Source: Lutraria lutraria (Eukaryota; Mollusca; Bivalvia; Venerida; Mactridae). From it: 64,000 bases of DNA. Position numbers and translations under genes: made by a program. Where the stretch lies: the NCBI GenBank assembly GCA_964023205.1, contig OZ026845.1, positions 5,962,001-6,026,000 on the forward strand, read 5' to 3'. The notes under the pieces were generated by a model. That model saw nothing but the letters and a program-made list of their open reading frames with translations, searched no databases and was not told where the DNA came from. Each line of letters starts with the position of its first letter. Positions within the stretch are counted from its first letter, which is position 1. Below are positions 12,246 through 24,368 of this stretch, piece after piece.

Positions 12246-15200
12246 CTGTCAATTTAAATCCGTCTTCGTATCTCCAAAACGAACACTTATAGATAAATAC
12301 AACTAAGACAAATTTGATGACAGTTTTCACAATACTAAATACTCACTTAGAAGGATTACTGATCTAAATGAAGGCTTTTTCTACCTCCTTTTAGATCAGC
12401 ATGAAGAGTTGCATGTACCAAGAAGACAATACAACGAAGGCATGAAAGATAACCAAAACAATAAACGATCCTCTTTTTTCCGATTTAGAAATAAGTTATG
12501 ATACATTTATTACGAAGTTCAAAGATAAGGGGCTTGGCCCAAGAAAGTCGTAAATCCCGAATTGTACAATCAAAGAGGATTCACTCTTCAGTGAGTATAA
12601 AACCATAGCATGATTGTAGTTTTGATACTGGCATAGAATGTCTTTGAAATCAAGTCTGTCTTTGAGAATATATTTTTTTCTGGTTTGGGGAGAAATAATC
12701 ATTATTCGAAGAGTTGAAAAAACAAGTTATGATTGAAAAGATTGTGAATTTTCTTCTTTAAGTTGAATGGCCTTTCTATGTATAGTATTTAATCAGAAAT
12801 GGGGTAAGTATATATTCTTCGGTTGAAAAACAATTCTATAATAATGTATCATTGTTCTGCTGAAATGTCGCTGGACTCAAATTGTGTGCATAATGTATAA
12901 GAACAGAACAGAACATTAATTTTGACTTGTACAAAGTACACCATCAGTACAAATTAATAAGATATGTAGAAGTTGGTAATAAACACAGTGAAATCAAACA
13001 TTCACGTAAGTAAATAGAAGAGTACACACATAATGTGCCATTATTGTATAAATCCTATACTAAATACACCTGAGAATATAGTATATAACATTTTTATGGT
13101 ATATTTTTGTCTACTCTTTATTTTTGTGTTAAGCGTTGGCAAGGTACTTCATATTGGTTGTTTTTCGGTATAAAATATGCTAGAATTGTAATCAATACTG
13201 TGCTACATAGCAAATAGACCAGACTAATAAAATGCAAATATACCTTTTATATACTTAGATTCTTGAATCGATTTAATAAACTGAACTAGAAGAAATGTGA
13301 AAGCGTTGTTCTGTCCTAGTCTGGAACTAGGACATAGTGCTACGTCTTTTAATTCAACTGTTTTAATATTCAAACCTGTCTGATGAAGTGACGTAATATG
13401 TATGTTAATTACATCTTGTACTGTATAATGGAATAAATAGCATTTATCTTCAATATTTTTTGTCAATAATGGATAAAAAATGTAGATTTATTTACCTGGA
13501 TAGTAACTGTCATCGCATTTTGATGACTTCTTCTTGACAGACGACACATTAGAGATTAACAACATAGAAATGCCTAGCAGTAGTATATTTGTGGCAGTCA
13601 TAGTGCATGGCCCCTTAATTGTAGTTCCTAATAGTTTAAGGGATCTAAAAGAGCCCTTATTGGCAACACAACATTCCTTTCTCTGTCAGACGATAGGTGC
13701 AATTTGTCTGACAAAGTGTTTAAGAGTTCCTTTTAACTATTTTCTCATTTGAAGACGCTCAGATAACAAGGCGAGAGTCGGGTGTCGAAGTGGAACCGTC
13801 AGGCTGGTGATAATTCTTTGCTCCAGTGGTTTCAGTCCGGATATACACACATTCACTTAACTTACACCCAGACAAATTAGTAGATGGAATGAATCGGTGT
13901 ATAAGTCGCATTTATACACAATTTCTTGTTGAGCAAACAAATATCGTATTAAAGCACGTGTAATGTACTAATTCAGGATAAAAACCGAACTGATCCGAAC
14001 CAGTACCTCGATTTAATGATACCAAAATTTGTTCCCTATTTAATATAAACTCCTATTACCGTGAATCGTAGATAAGCTACCCACATATTTAACACAGACA
14101 CATATTTCCCACATAATTGAACAACTGTTACACTCATATATAATCACATTTGTACGTATTTCTACAAAACACTATAATATAAACAGTTTTTATTCAATTC
14201 TCAACTTCTTAAGCAAACAACTGTTTTCCATACGTATAGTTAATGAACAAAAGCATGTATTTTCGGTAAATACATCTATTTTCTACACCATAATCCAATC
14301 ATTTTCATTTAGCATAGGAAATGAGTGGTGTATGTTAAACCGTACTGTGTGTTTGTAACAAGGTAGAACACTCAGGTATATTAACGTAAAGTCTCCTGTA
14401 CATAAACGCGATTGGGAATTTCACGGATGTAGGCCGGCACAGTATCTATCTTGTATATTTCGAGTGCTTATTTGTTTTACACTTCATTAAATCCGTCGAC
14501 AACCACTTTATTATTACAGAATCTGCTAGTACCTTCAGCGTTAACATGATGTGTATTCTGATTATATTTAGATAACTGAACTCTACATTTTATTATTACT
14601 AGTATATACAATGCCTGTTAAAGCATCGGTTTACTATAAGTATCTATCGCTGAATGAACTATGAATCACTGAGTATCCTATGGCCAGCTTGAACTTCCAA
14701 GTTTTTTTATGATCAACTCAGAATTATGTTGAAAATTATCAAGCATGCGTATAACTGAACGAATTTTATTGAAATCAAGATCCCGGATGTCCTCGCGGGC
14801 ATCTGACACATACGATTATTGCCATCTCTTTTAAGTTAAGCACAACCTGACCAGTGTTGTTAAGTAAGCTGTCCCCCTCGAGCCTTTTATCCCACATGGT
14901 ATACTTATCAAATATTGGGACACATTATAGGATAGATTTATTCTGACAACACTAACCATGGCCTCTAATAAATAAAGGGTGAAATACCTTTCACAAATAA
15001 AATAACATCTGAAAATGGGCCGTACGTCTTAGACGACACGGTAAACTCGCAAAGTTCCCGAACGCCAATCACCTAAATGAATACCTTTGCAAAGTCGAAG
15101 CAACATATAACAACCAGATAGAGTTTTCGTTCCTTGATCTTAGTACTATTTAACGTTTTGAATGCTATATCGTTTGTTGGTGGACTAGCGCAGCACAATA

Positions 15201-15689
15201 TCGTATGTATCCCTGCAAATATCTTTTGAACCAGACACTGCTGTCCCATAACAACATAGCCACGTGTACCTTATTGCAGAAAATCAACACATCGAAAAGA
15301 CCTTTTCATCTTATCTGTTACTCAAAGGTCTCACGAGCAAGCTTAATGATTTTCTAATTGAGCAATTAAGCGAATTACGACATTATAATCATGGTTTTAT
15401 TATTGATTTATTATCGTATAATTATGTTTAAAGTCGTAAACACCTAATTGCAAAGTGCAGCGAAATCCCAAAACTGAGATTTAAAAAAAAACGAGAAAAA
15501 AAACACGACAAAACCGTGTTTAATGATTGGTGTAGTTTTTAAGCCGGTCACTAAAGCGACAAGGTTCCTAGTAATAACCATAATTATTATTATTATGAGA
15601 ACTCGTCAGTTTTGAATACAGGCTTCAGTGCACTTAAGTGAAGTTGAGAACAGGAATGACACAAGTAACTACTCGGCCATTCACGTTTC
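12246..15689. other. Intergenic, nothing recognised
   Basis: 3.4 kb of AT-rich sequence. The short open frames here lack family signatures and splice context, and no repeat structure stands out. Confidence 0.5.
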
Positions 15690-15700
15690 TACGTTTTCAA

Positions 15701-16120
15701 CACTAGGTACTCGTTTTCAACACTAGGTACTCGTTTTCAACACTAGGTACTCGTTTTCAACACTAGGTACTCGTTTTCAACACTAGGTACTCGTTTACAA
15801 CACTAGGTACTCGTTTACAACACTAGGTACTCGTTTTCAACACTAGGTACTCGTTTTCAACACTAGGTACTCGTTTTCAACACTAGGTACTCGTTTACAA
15901 CACTAGGTACTCGTTTTCAACACTAGGTACTCGTTTTCAACACTAGGTACTCGTTTTCAACACTAGGTACTCGTTTACAACACTAGGTACTCGTTTACAA
16001 CACTAGGTACTCGTTTACAACACTAGGTACTCGTTTACAACACTAGGTACTCGTTTACAACACTAGGTACTCGTTTTCAACACTAGGTACTCGTTTTCAA
16101 CACTAGGTACTCGTTTTCAA
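15701..16120 (+). repeat. 20-bp minisatellite, 21 units
   Basis: Unit CACTAGGTACTCGTTTTCAA repeats head to tail with only a T/A difference at one site (TTTTCAA or TTTACAA; 8 of 21 units carry A). The array opens directly into a family H repeat on its right side. Confidence 0.95.
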
Positions 16121-16310
16121 GACTCATTCTCAGAATGGCAGACTTTTAAACGCGTTTATCGTTTGGCATCAAGTTCCCATTGAAAGAGACACGGGTTGTT
16201 TCCATCGATGGATTCCCAGAGTCAGCCAAGTGAACAACAACAGCAACAACAATATGTCCGCCAGCCTATTATGTCCAAGATATTTTCTTTAGACAAACTA
16301 TGTACTGCGA
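16121..16310 (+). repeat. Dispersed repeat family H, copy 2 (right part)
   Basis: GACTCATTCTCAGAATGGCA, CCCATTGAAAGAGACACGG, GTTGTTTCCATCGATGGATT and CCTATTATGTCC match the copies at 46298 and 49128. Confidence 0.7.
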
Positions 16311-16422
16311 GTACAGTCATACATGTGTTCTCAGTCACCTCCGAATAAAGGCAACCTACCAATAAAGGCCATATTTTGTCTTTTCCAATGGTGGCCATTG
16401 TTCACAAGTTTGACAGTATCAA
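16311..16422 (+). mobile_element. MITE family D, partial
   Basis: CACCTCCGAATAAAGGCAAC and CACAAGTTTGACAGTA ends, with CAATAAAGGCCATATTTTGT between. Confidence 0.55.
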
Positions 16423-16538
16423 TAAATATACACAGTGTAGTGAAAACATTCAAGGTTGATGCTAAATTCTAATATTAAAATGATAAAACGGTAGGGACAA
16501 AAGCTAGAAAATATAATTTACAGTTGTTTCAAGTACAT

Positions 16539-16699
16539 TCAAATCCCTGTTAGCAGCCACCCCAGAAATAAGGCCACATGTGAGTGAAGGCCATTCTTTT
16601 CATTGATTATTTATAACAAAATGACTTCCGTATAAGTCCACCCGTCAAATGAGGCCACATGTTTTCCAACTATGACCTTTGTTCACAGGTTTGACTGTA
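16539..16699 (+). mobile_element. MITE family D
   Basis: GTTAGCAGCCACCCCAGAA on the left, GTTCACAGGTTTGACTGTA on the right and a central ATTGATTATTTATAACAAAA block typical of the family. Confidence 0.65.
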
Positions 16700-16805
16700 C
16701 ATGTATATATTTTGTCACAAATTGAAACATCTAGTCCAATCCGTTCCCAAGCAACCGGACAAGAAATGTCTGAATTTCATGATTTCTCGATGTGGTCAAA
16801 GATGC

Positions 16806-16915
16806 AGCCACTGTGAAACGGCCAGCCACCCTAGTCGTCAGTTGAGCAGTAAGTGTCTCTGACTGGTAATCACTAGCAACTTACGGCTGTGAACTTAAAT
16901 CCCACCCGAGGCCAA
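16806..16915 (+). mobile_element. SINE fragment, tRNA-related head
   Basis: GTCAGTTGAGCAGTAAGTGT and GTGAACTTAAATCCCACC resemble A and B boxes of the family C head, here on the plus strand. Confidence 0.4.
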
Positions 16916-17374
16916 ATTTCGCATTTGAGGAAAATGTGTATCTAACATTATTAGAGTGTACAAGTTTAATTTCTTTTGCTATCAAACATCACCAATATAC
17001 ACCAATTAGTACAACATATCTACGTTTAATTATCCATAATTATTGAAATTCTAGTACATTCATTAATTCTATAATCATAAATTGATAAAAGGAATAAAGT
17101 TTTACCTAATAGGTCTGAATTCGCTCGTTTGATGTTGATAAAATGATGCGAATAAGTACGTTACTATAATACATACCAGATTTGATTAGTTCATATAGCG
17201 TTGTTAAATATTTGATTAATTTCATAGATTTTAATATCAACAAAACAGGATTATGTATTTCTTGATATGCACTAGTGCTTCATTTTTTAATGTTTTGTCT
17301 AGAATGTTTTGTTGTCAGAAATCGTTATTTTTTCTCTGATGTTGAACGTCTGACCAACAACCATTCTTGTAAAA

Positions 17375-17485
17375 ACCGGCATTAATTATTCAGGACAAAA
17401 ATATCTCCTGAATAAAGATCACTTGTCAATAAAAAGCCATATTATATCTTTCCAAAGAGTGGCCTTCATTCACAGGTTTGACTGC
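17375..17485 (+). mobile_element. MITE family D, right part
   Basis: ATTAATTATTCAGGACAAAA, CTCCTGAATAAAGATCACTT and CACAGGTTTGACTG. Confidence 0.5.
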
Positions 17486-17489
17486 TAGA

Positions 17490-18459
17490 GGTCATCAAGT
17501 GAGTTGATTATATTAATTAGACAATGAAGAATAAAAGTTCAGCCTCATTACCTGTTGGACTAATTAGATTTCAATGAATGTACTCATCTCGGGAACTAAT
17601 GGGACCCCCCGTTGTCATATTAATTCTAGTGTTGTAATACTGTGGTTTCATTAATATTCGTTTGAGATTTAAATTCATGAACATCTCCCACGAAATAAAT
17701 TCCCCACGAACACAAATGTCGAAACATTTATTGAATAAAATATCATTGGTGTATGTCCACCGCAAGTGGGTTTTTTTTGTCACGTGTGAGTCATTTACCT
17801 GTTTTTACTTCGCCAGCAAGCTTGTTTCATTTCAAAAAGAAGACAGAAAACGATAAAAAATATTTTGAAAAATCAAAATCATGGAATTTACGTCTCATTT
17901 AAACATGCTTGTAAATACCACGAAAGCTGAGCCAAAAATCAAATAATCGCAACTACAGTATCACTTTGCTTCCAATATTTGTCTTTCTGGTGAGTAGCCA
18001 ACGTCGGTCACCAACGGTCATTGCGTTTCGTGGCGGAGGAGTCAAAATGAGGTACGACATGAGGTATTTTGTCAACTACAATAGTAACTATTGTGACTAT
18101 ATGTGACCACAACAGGTTAAAACAATTTATTTATAAAATAATGTTACCGGGCGACAACATTTGGAAACTGTAATTGTCTTGGATGGAACTAGTTCTGCCG
18201 GTCCCTGTGAACATATAGCCCTTACCATAGTGTCACAGTTTGGTTTTAACCATGTATCAGGTTCGCGTCCTGCACCAACCCTTGACCGACCGCCCCGATC
18301 TCCCGTTGTAGATAGTGGTAGTTATAGGGTACATCTTAGCACAGTAGTGACTGTAAGACCTTGTCACGTAGTATACTCTAAATACTAACACCTTGCGCAC
18401 GTTACTCTCTTTCTATTGTTATGGTAATTAACCTTGGTGAGTGACCAATCGATGTCGAG
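17490..18459. other. Intergenic; possible but unproven exon-like stretch
   Basis: Mostly AT-rich. 18161-18388 is open on the plus strand and encodes SAGPCEHIALTIVSQFGFN and HVSGSRPAPTLDRPPRSP, locally less AT-biased than its surroundings. I recognise no family and see no confirmed splice partner, so it is not called as a gene. Confidence 0.3.
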
Positions 18460-19083
18460 ACACCAATCATAACTTGTGTAATGATAGATGGCTTGAACAT
18501 CGATTGTTCATCGTTGTTTGTAATTATTAGTAAATATATTGTTGTAATATATTTTGCAGGTAATTACCATATCAATATATTTCTTATACTTTCTTCTGCA
18601 TTTTGGGTTGTCTAAATGTAAAGTTAATATTTATATTAGTATGTTTATACCATGTTTTAAACCGTCCGTCAATCCGTCATTGTCGTTGTCGCCATTTTAC
18701 ATGGTGATGTTCTTTTTATATACACCAATGATAACTTGTGTAATGATAGATGGCTTGAACATCGATTGTTCATCGTTGTTTGTAATTATTAGTAAATATA
18801 TTGTTGTAATATATTTTGCAGGTAATTACCATATCAATATATTTCTTATACTTTCTTCTGCATTTTGGGTTGTCTAAATGTAAAGTTAATATTTATATTA
18901 GTATGTTTATACCATGTTTTAAACCGTCCGTCAATCCGTCATTGTCGTTGTCGCCATTTTACATGGTGATGTTCTTTTTATATACACCAATGATAACTTG
19001 TGTAATGATAGATGGCTTGAACATCGATTGTTCATCGTTGTTTGTAATTATTAGTAAATATATTGTTGTAATATATTTTGCAG
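18460..19083 (+). repeat. 262-bp tandem duplication, about 2.4 copies
   Basis: The unit starting ACACCAATGATAACTTGTGT recurs at 18460, 18722 and 18984, nearly identical (one C/G difference noticed). Each copy contains TATTGTTGTAATATATTTTG followed by CAG. After the third copy unique sequence ACTTGGTGATTG follows instead of GTAATTACC. Confidence 0.95.
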
Positions 19084-19514
19084 ACTTGGTGATTGTTCCT
19101 ACAATAACACTTGCGGTGAGAACCGCACGACTATCAGATCCAAGGCTGTCTGGTGATACCAACTCATACACATTACAGACAGGCCAGGGAAACAAAGAAA
19201 AAAAGTCCTGTAACAATAGGGACATGATCTAGCATGTTGTTGGGCAATTGTAAAGACATTTATCAAGGCATAATATCACATATGTCTGATAAGTATTTGC
19301 ATATGATCAAAGTTGTTAATGGAAAGTACTACAAACCTAATGTAGACAACTTTGCTGAATATATTACATGTAAAACAGCATTCCTGGCTGAATGTACAGA
19401 AAATAGAAACCTCAGTCTTGTATGACAGTCTCCCGGACATACAAATACATTCTACGACTAGAAACGAGCATTATAAGATGATATCATGTGATATATCAAG
19501 AGGAGATCACGAAT

Positions 19515-19990
19515 TTAAACAAGAGGGCCATGATGGTCCCATATCGCTCTCCTGAGAACAACTATTCTATAACTATATAAATGCCCTGGTGATACAGTTT
19601 TTCATATCGTTTGATCCATCTCTACATTCTACACAGATTTTGATCAGAGTTAACTCTAATTTTCATAAATTCTGGATACTTGTAAATGTACATTCTGTGT
19701 AAATATGATTACAATTTGTGGAAAAATGAAGGTGTTACAGTGTAAACAAGCTAAAATATAGTATTTTTTCTAAGTCAAGGGCTTATAAATCTGGAAGTTT
19801 TAGTCCGATTTCGCGCATAAACTCATTCAAAACCTTTAGGTCATACACATTCACTGTAAATATGTTTAGCATTGGTGAAGAAATGAAGGTGTCAGTGTGT
19901 AAATAGGCTAAATACAGCAAGTTGTCTACATTAAGGGGCCCATAACATTCGAAGTCCTGGTTCAACAAACCCTTCAATAGCTGTAACTTA
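19515..19990 (+). mobile_element. Non-autonomous repeat starting GAGGGCCATGATGG
   Basis: AGAGGGCCATGATGGTCCCA and TATCGCTCTCCTGAGAAC form a start I associate with a common bivalve dispersed repeat. The body contains two related blocks (TGTAAATATG...AAATGAAGGTGT...AAGGGC). Confidence 0.5.
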
Positions 19991-22079
19991 ATGATTGTAG
20001 GATATGACCTTATATATAGACTTTTAACAATAATAATGATGTATTACTAGTAACTTCTAGAATATTAAATGATATTAAATTCAGCATTTTATTTACTTTT
20101 CAACGCTGATATTATATATTACATAATACGTTACATGATTCAGTAATTTTAATAATACAAAATGTAACCGTTGGGTGCACTCTGTACTGTAACACCGTAT
20201 AGAGCTTACACCGTATAGAGCATAGATGTAAGCTCTGTATGTTGATGATGACGCCGTATAGAGCATGCGCCGTATAGAGCTTACCGTAAGCTCTATACGT
20301 CAATATACACTACTTTGGTGTTTACAGCTCATTTGTTAAAATGTGTTATTTGGACAATGACGAGTTAGGTACCGGCCTTAAAGTTTGATCATTCGGCATA
20401 TATATAGACTATATACGTCAGCCAAATTATCTAAAAAGTAGTAGATGTATACATGTATGTGATATGTGAAAACTGCTATCTTTGGTACATACGTTTTTTT
20501 TTAAATAAAAAAAACACCAGAATTGGTGTACAGATTTTATTTTTGTCTAATGATAATTGCATTTTAATATAACTGTAGAATTTTCTTTGATGTTGTACCC
20601 AGCCTTGACCAGGCACGATTCATCCCATCCAAGAGACAATGTCCCCAGAGAGTAAATCAATCTGCAAACAGAGAGTAAATCATAAGCGGAACAAGGAAAA
20701 AGATTTTAATCGGTATAAAAGAACAAATTTGAAACATTTTGATACTGGGACATAAAAAGTGTACCATCGGTCAAAAATATATGAGTTTTAATTTGAATGC
20801 ATATAGACGTAAATATGGGCCATAACTCTAAAGTACCGACAGGCAGTAATTTAAAAGGATATGCCTACAAACAATTATTATGAAGGTGATACCAACAGAC
20901 TATAACTGTAAATAAGATGCCAACAGACATTATAAGGGAGATACCTTACAGGAGGAGACAGACAGGGAAGTTTGCATGAAGGTGCGACCACAAACACGCA
21001 TCATGCGGATATTCCGTCCCTCGACAAGGAAGACCGAAAGAAAAGTAGACGCAATGCGTCTGATGATGACGGCCTGTATAGGCCATACATGATCCATTCC
21101 TACAAAATATCCACATTTTATACGAACACGATAACACCAAGCAAAGTTGTCAAAACGTGAATTACAATAGGCTTCGAATATATTTTCATGTCTAGTAATT
21201 ACACTGTAACTCCAAATCAATTCTAATTTTCAATAGCGCTTCGCATTGTTATATACAATATGTTTTTGAAGTTTGGTATTATTTGAAACGTCAATTAAAG
21301 TAATATTAATGAATATTTACAACTTTAGTATTGTTTTAGTCAATACATGTACCCCCGGGGCATGATATATACACTCTATACTAATCCAAGCCCTTTATGA
21401 ATGGCGTTTCACAGGCTCGCTTCGGTCAACGTGTACATCGCAAAATGCACCATATATAACTATGTATCTAAAATAAAACCCATACAGTTACTACTTTTAT
21501 TTCTATCATACTCTCAGAAATAAATACAGATTAACCAGTGCTAATAGAAACCGTGAACAAAAGAAACCTGTCCACAACAAACGAAAAACGCTCTTTAAAT
21601 GACCGTGTAAGCGGACATGCCCCAACCGCAGACAGTGGACACCAAAATAGCAAAAATCGTTTCTAGGAATGTAGGCTAAAAGTAGAACATTCATTCATGC
21701 ATTTTGATGAAGAAAAATGAACATATTGGGGTATTCTAATGTTGTTAAAGAAAAGGCAATAGAATAGTTCTTTTGACTGACTTATGTTCCAAGTCAAACA
21801 ACCTCAAGAACTCTGTTCAAACAAGACGTAAACAAAGAAAATTACCTGCCGTCTGGTTAGTATTCAGTTTGTCATTATTCTTACTAATTTTGGATTGAGA
21901 GTTATCTTGTTCAAAATTCTCTTATGGGAATATCATTCACACAAGGCGCTGAAACATATTAGGTGTAAAGTGCTTCTTTCTGGATACCAGACCTACCCTA
22001 ACCCCCCCCCCCCGCGACCCCAGACTTTTATGAGATATAAGATAATACATATACACCAATGTACATTGTATTTCGAAAC
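19991..22079. other. Intergenic; short inverted repeats around 20190-20300
   Basis: CCGTATAGAGC occurs several times in both orientations (20200-20300). A poly-C tract and GACC(C) block at about 21990-22022 resemble the end of MITE family F. No gene was recognised. Confidence 0.5.
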
Positions 22080-22200
22080 GATAGTTCAGCTTTCTGACGG
22101 CACTCGCTTTGATTTCGATACAGACCAAAGTACTAAAGTTTTTCTACATCCGCCATGTAACTGTTAAACTAGTTCCCGGATGAACCATGTTGCAGTGCAA
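22080..22200 (-). repeat. Dispersed repeat family G, reverse copy
   Basis: ATAGTTCAGCTTTCTGACGG, CAGACCAAAGTACTAAAG and CATGTTGCAGTGCAAGTCTG are the reverse complement of family G blocks. A shorter reverse fragment lies at 23073-23140. Confidence 0.6.
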
Positions 22201-22732
22201 GTCTGCGTAAGTGCATCTTTCGTGCGAACTGCCAGTGCTTTGATTAGTTTAAGTGATGTTTTTGTGGTTAGACGTAAATCTATTCCTGCAATCAACGTCT
22301 TGTAATCTACAATAAAAGTTTGAGGGCCTTTTATTTGTTTTCTGAAGAGATAACAGATTTCTATCAAGGAAATCACTTAATATTGTATTAATCAAATACA
22401 TCTATTTACACTAACAAAGAATTAATCTTATCAAATAAGACACAGGTATGCACTAAAAACAAAGTTACGTCAAATCAGATCAAGACACCGATTTCTGGGA
22501 GTTCGCAGCGTAATTTTATACATGTATTAACAAAGTGTAAGTTTAATCGATCAAATAAAGAAATACTTATATTGTACTGTTATGGCGTCAAATATATTTG
22601 TACAGTAATTGTATGTTTAGACGTAATACCAGGGTACTTGTTCACAATAAGCATGTTCTACTTTCCAACTTTTTAAAAATAATTTGATCCAAAATGTATC
22701 ACATCGTTTGTAAGAAACAAGCTCCTATTCAA

Positions 22733-22890
22733 CAGTCAGAGTCATATGAGGCAGACAGTTCGCCAAAGCATCGCTCCTGGGAAGAACCAGTAATAGACTC
22801 CCATCCTCCGTTAGCAACTGCCTTCTTTCTCACATAAAGAGACCCACGACCCTCTATCAGTGAGAGGTTAATCACTCGACCACGGAGATG
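22733..22890 (-). mobile_element. tRNA-headed SINE (family A), reverse and internally deleted
   Basis: AGTCAGAGTCATATGAGGC to CACTCGACCACGGAG is the reverse complement of the SINE at 30981. It lacks the B-box block and a second block near the A box. Confidence 0.7.
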
Positions 22891-24086
22891 GGTCTGCATA
22901 TTATAAGATAGCTAATTTTATATTATGTATGACAACGGGGGAATGAGTTATAGCCCACTTTAAAACCATTAAAGAAATCAAAGCTCTGCATGCACGGTTG
23001 TTGTTCGGAACTACAAAGCAGTCAAAAGTTGAATAACTTTGTAGGGTGATGTATTGGGTTGAGGTTTGAAACCTAAGCGATAGTTCAGCTTTCTATAGTC
23101 TTCACTCGCTCGACGCGCATGAATTTTGATGCAGACCAAAGTTAAGATTTTTTTACGACTATTAATCGATTACGATTTTGCGTAGCCATCTGATTTTGAC
23201 TTGAATGCACATAGTATTTGAATTTGCATTTATGCCATTGAATTGAAAAATTGGAAACATTTTCGTAGGCGGAAGGTTAATGGAACCTCTTCGGTATGTA
23301 GGTAAAAATTCCCGATCGATTGTTGATAATGGTCTTACTGTGTTCTTAACCTTGTGTTCGTACCGAACAACAAGAAGTATCTAGTGTGTGTGCGTGGTGG
23401 GGGGCTAAGCCTCTAGACCCTTCCACATCGGTTCCTACGAACCTGAGTAATAGACTATAATGCTGCATTCATTTGTTCTGGGCTTAGAAGTTCTAGTCGT
23501 TTTGTGTGTTACCCGTTTAAATAGTGTCGCGTATGAACGATATTCCCGACAGTATTGAACAAGGTAAAGCTGAATTCCAAATCAGTTGCTAACTGACAAA
23601 TTGCACAATAATCAGGCATTTTTTCAACAAATTCATTATGAAACATCATCGCACATTTACACGCATTCTATTCTATTTTTATTTACAGCTGGAATTATTA
23701 CAACATATAGGCAATGGAATCTAATCAAACATTCATCATTAAGGAATTTTGTTATTAAGAACGAACAAATACATCAAATCCCTGAGACTGATAATAGACT
23801 AACTGCATTGCGAAATCATACAAACAGGATTATGACAACAGTGTATTGTGACAACAGTGTATTATGGCAACAGTGTATTATGACAATAGAGTATTAACTA
23901 TTTTATAATAGTAATACTATACATCATTGAAGTTTAGACCGCATTCTTATGTTTCGCTGGTATTGTGTCAATCAAACAATCAACATAATCTGCTTCTTTC
24001 TGTACATTTGGTGTTAGCCTCGCAAGCCCCTAGTATTGAAATGTTCTCGTTTCTAGTCTATGGAGACAGTTATACTTATTCATGAA

Positions 24087-24368
24087 GGGTGTGGGTCGAT
24101 AGTCTAGTGGTAACTCGCTGGACTACTAATCAGAAGGTCTTGGTTTCGAATCTCGACTCCGCCTTCTGATATTTCAGGGACACATTTCCAACTGCCGAGC
24201 CGATAACTCTGTCTAGGAAGTCACAGACAAAGAGGTGAGGTACAGCGGGCACAATAAAGAACCAGGTAAGATCATACAAATGCCCTGTTATCCTGTATCT
24301 TCTCTCCCCTCTCTCTGAGACGGGCCCTGAAATGCTCGTAGTTGACGAATGTGCCGTTCAACAACAGC
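24087..24368 (+). mobile_element. tRNA-headed SINE (family B)
   Basis: GGTCGATAGTCTAGTGGTAA (A box), TTGGTTTCGAATCTCGA (B box), GCCGAGCC and GTGCCGTTCAACAACAGC match the copy at 10181. Confidence 0.7.

Noticed and set aside
15701..16120. Regular 20-bp repeats that look CRISPR-like at first sight
   Set aside because: Units are directly adjacent with no spacers, and the setting is an animal genome with no cas genes. It is a minisatellite.
18554..19232. Two open frames of 107 and 138 residues sharing the same start
   Set aside because: They are the same sequence read twice across the 262-bp tandem duplication. The hydrophobic look comes from T-rich DNA. Only the stretch after 19084 remains of mild interest.
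23586..23897. A 103-residue open frame on the plus strand
   Set aside because: Composition follows the AT-rich background, it ends in a repeated CAACAGTGTATTATGAC stretch, and no domain is visible.
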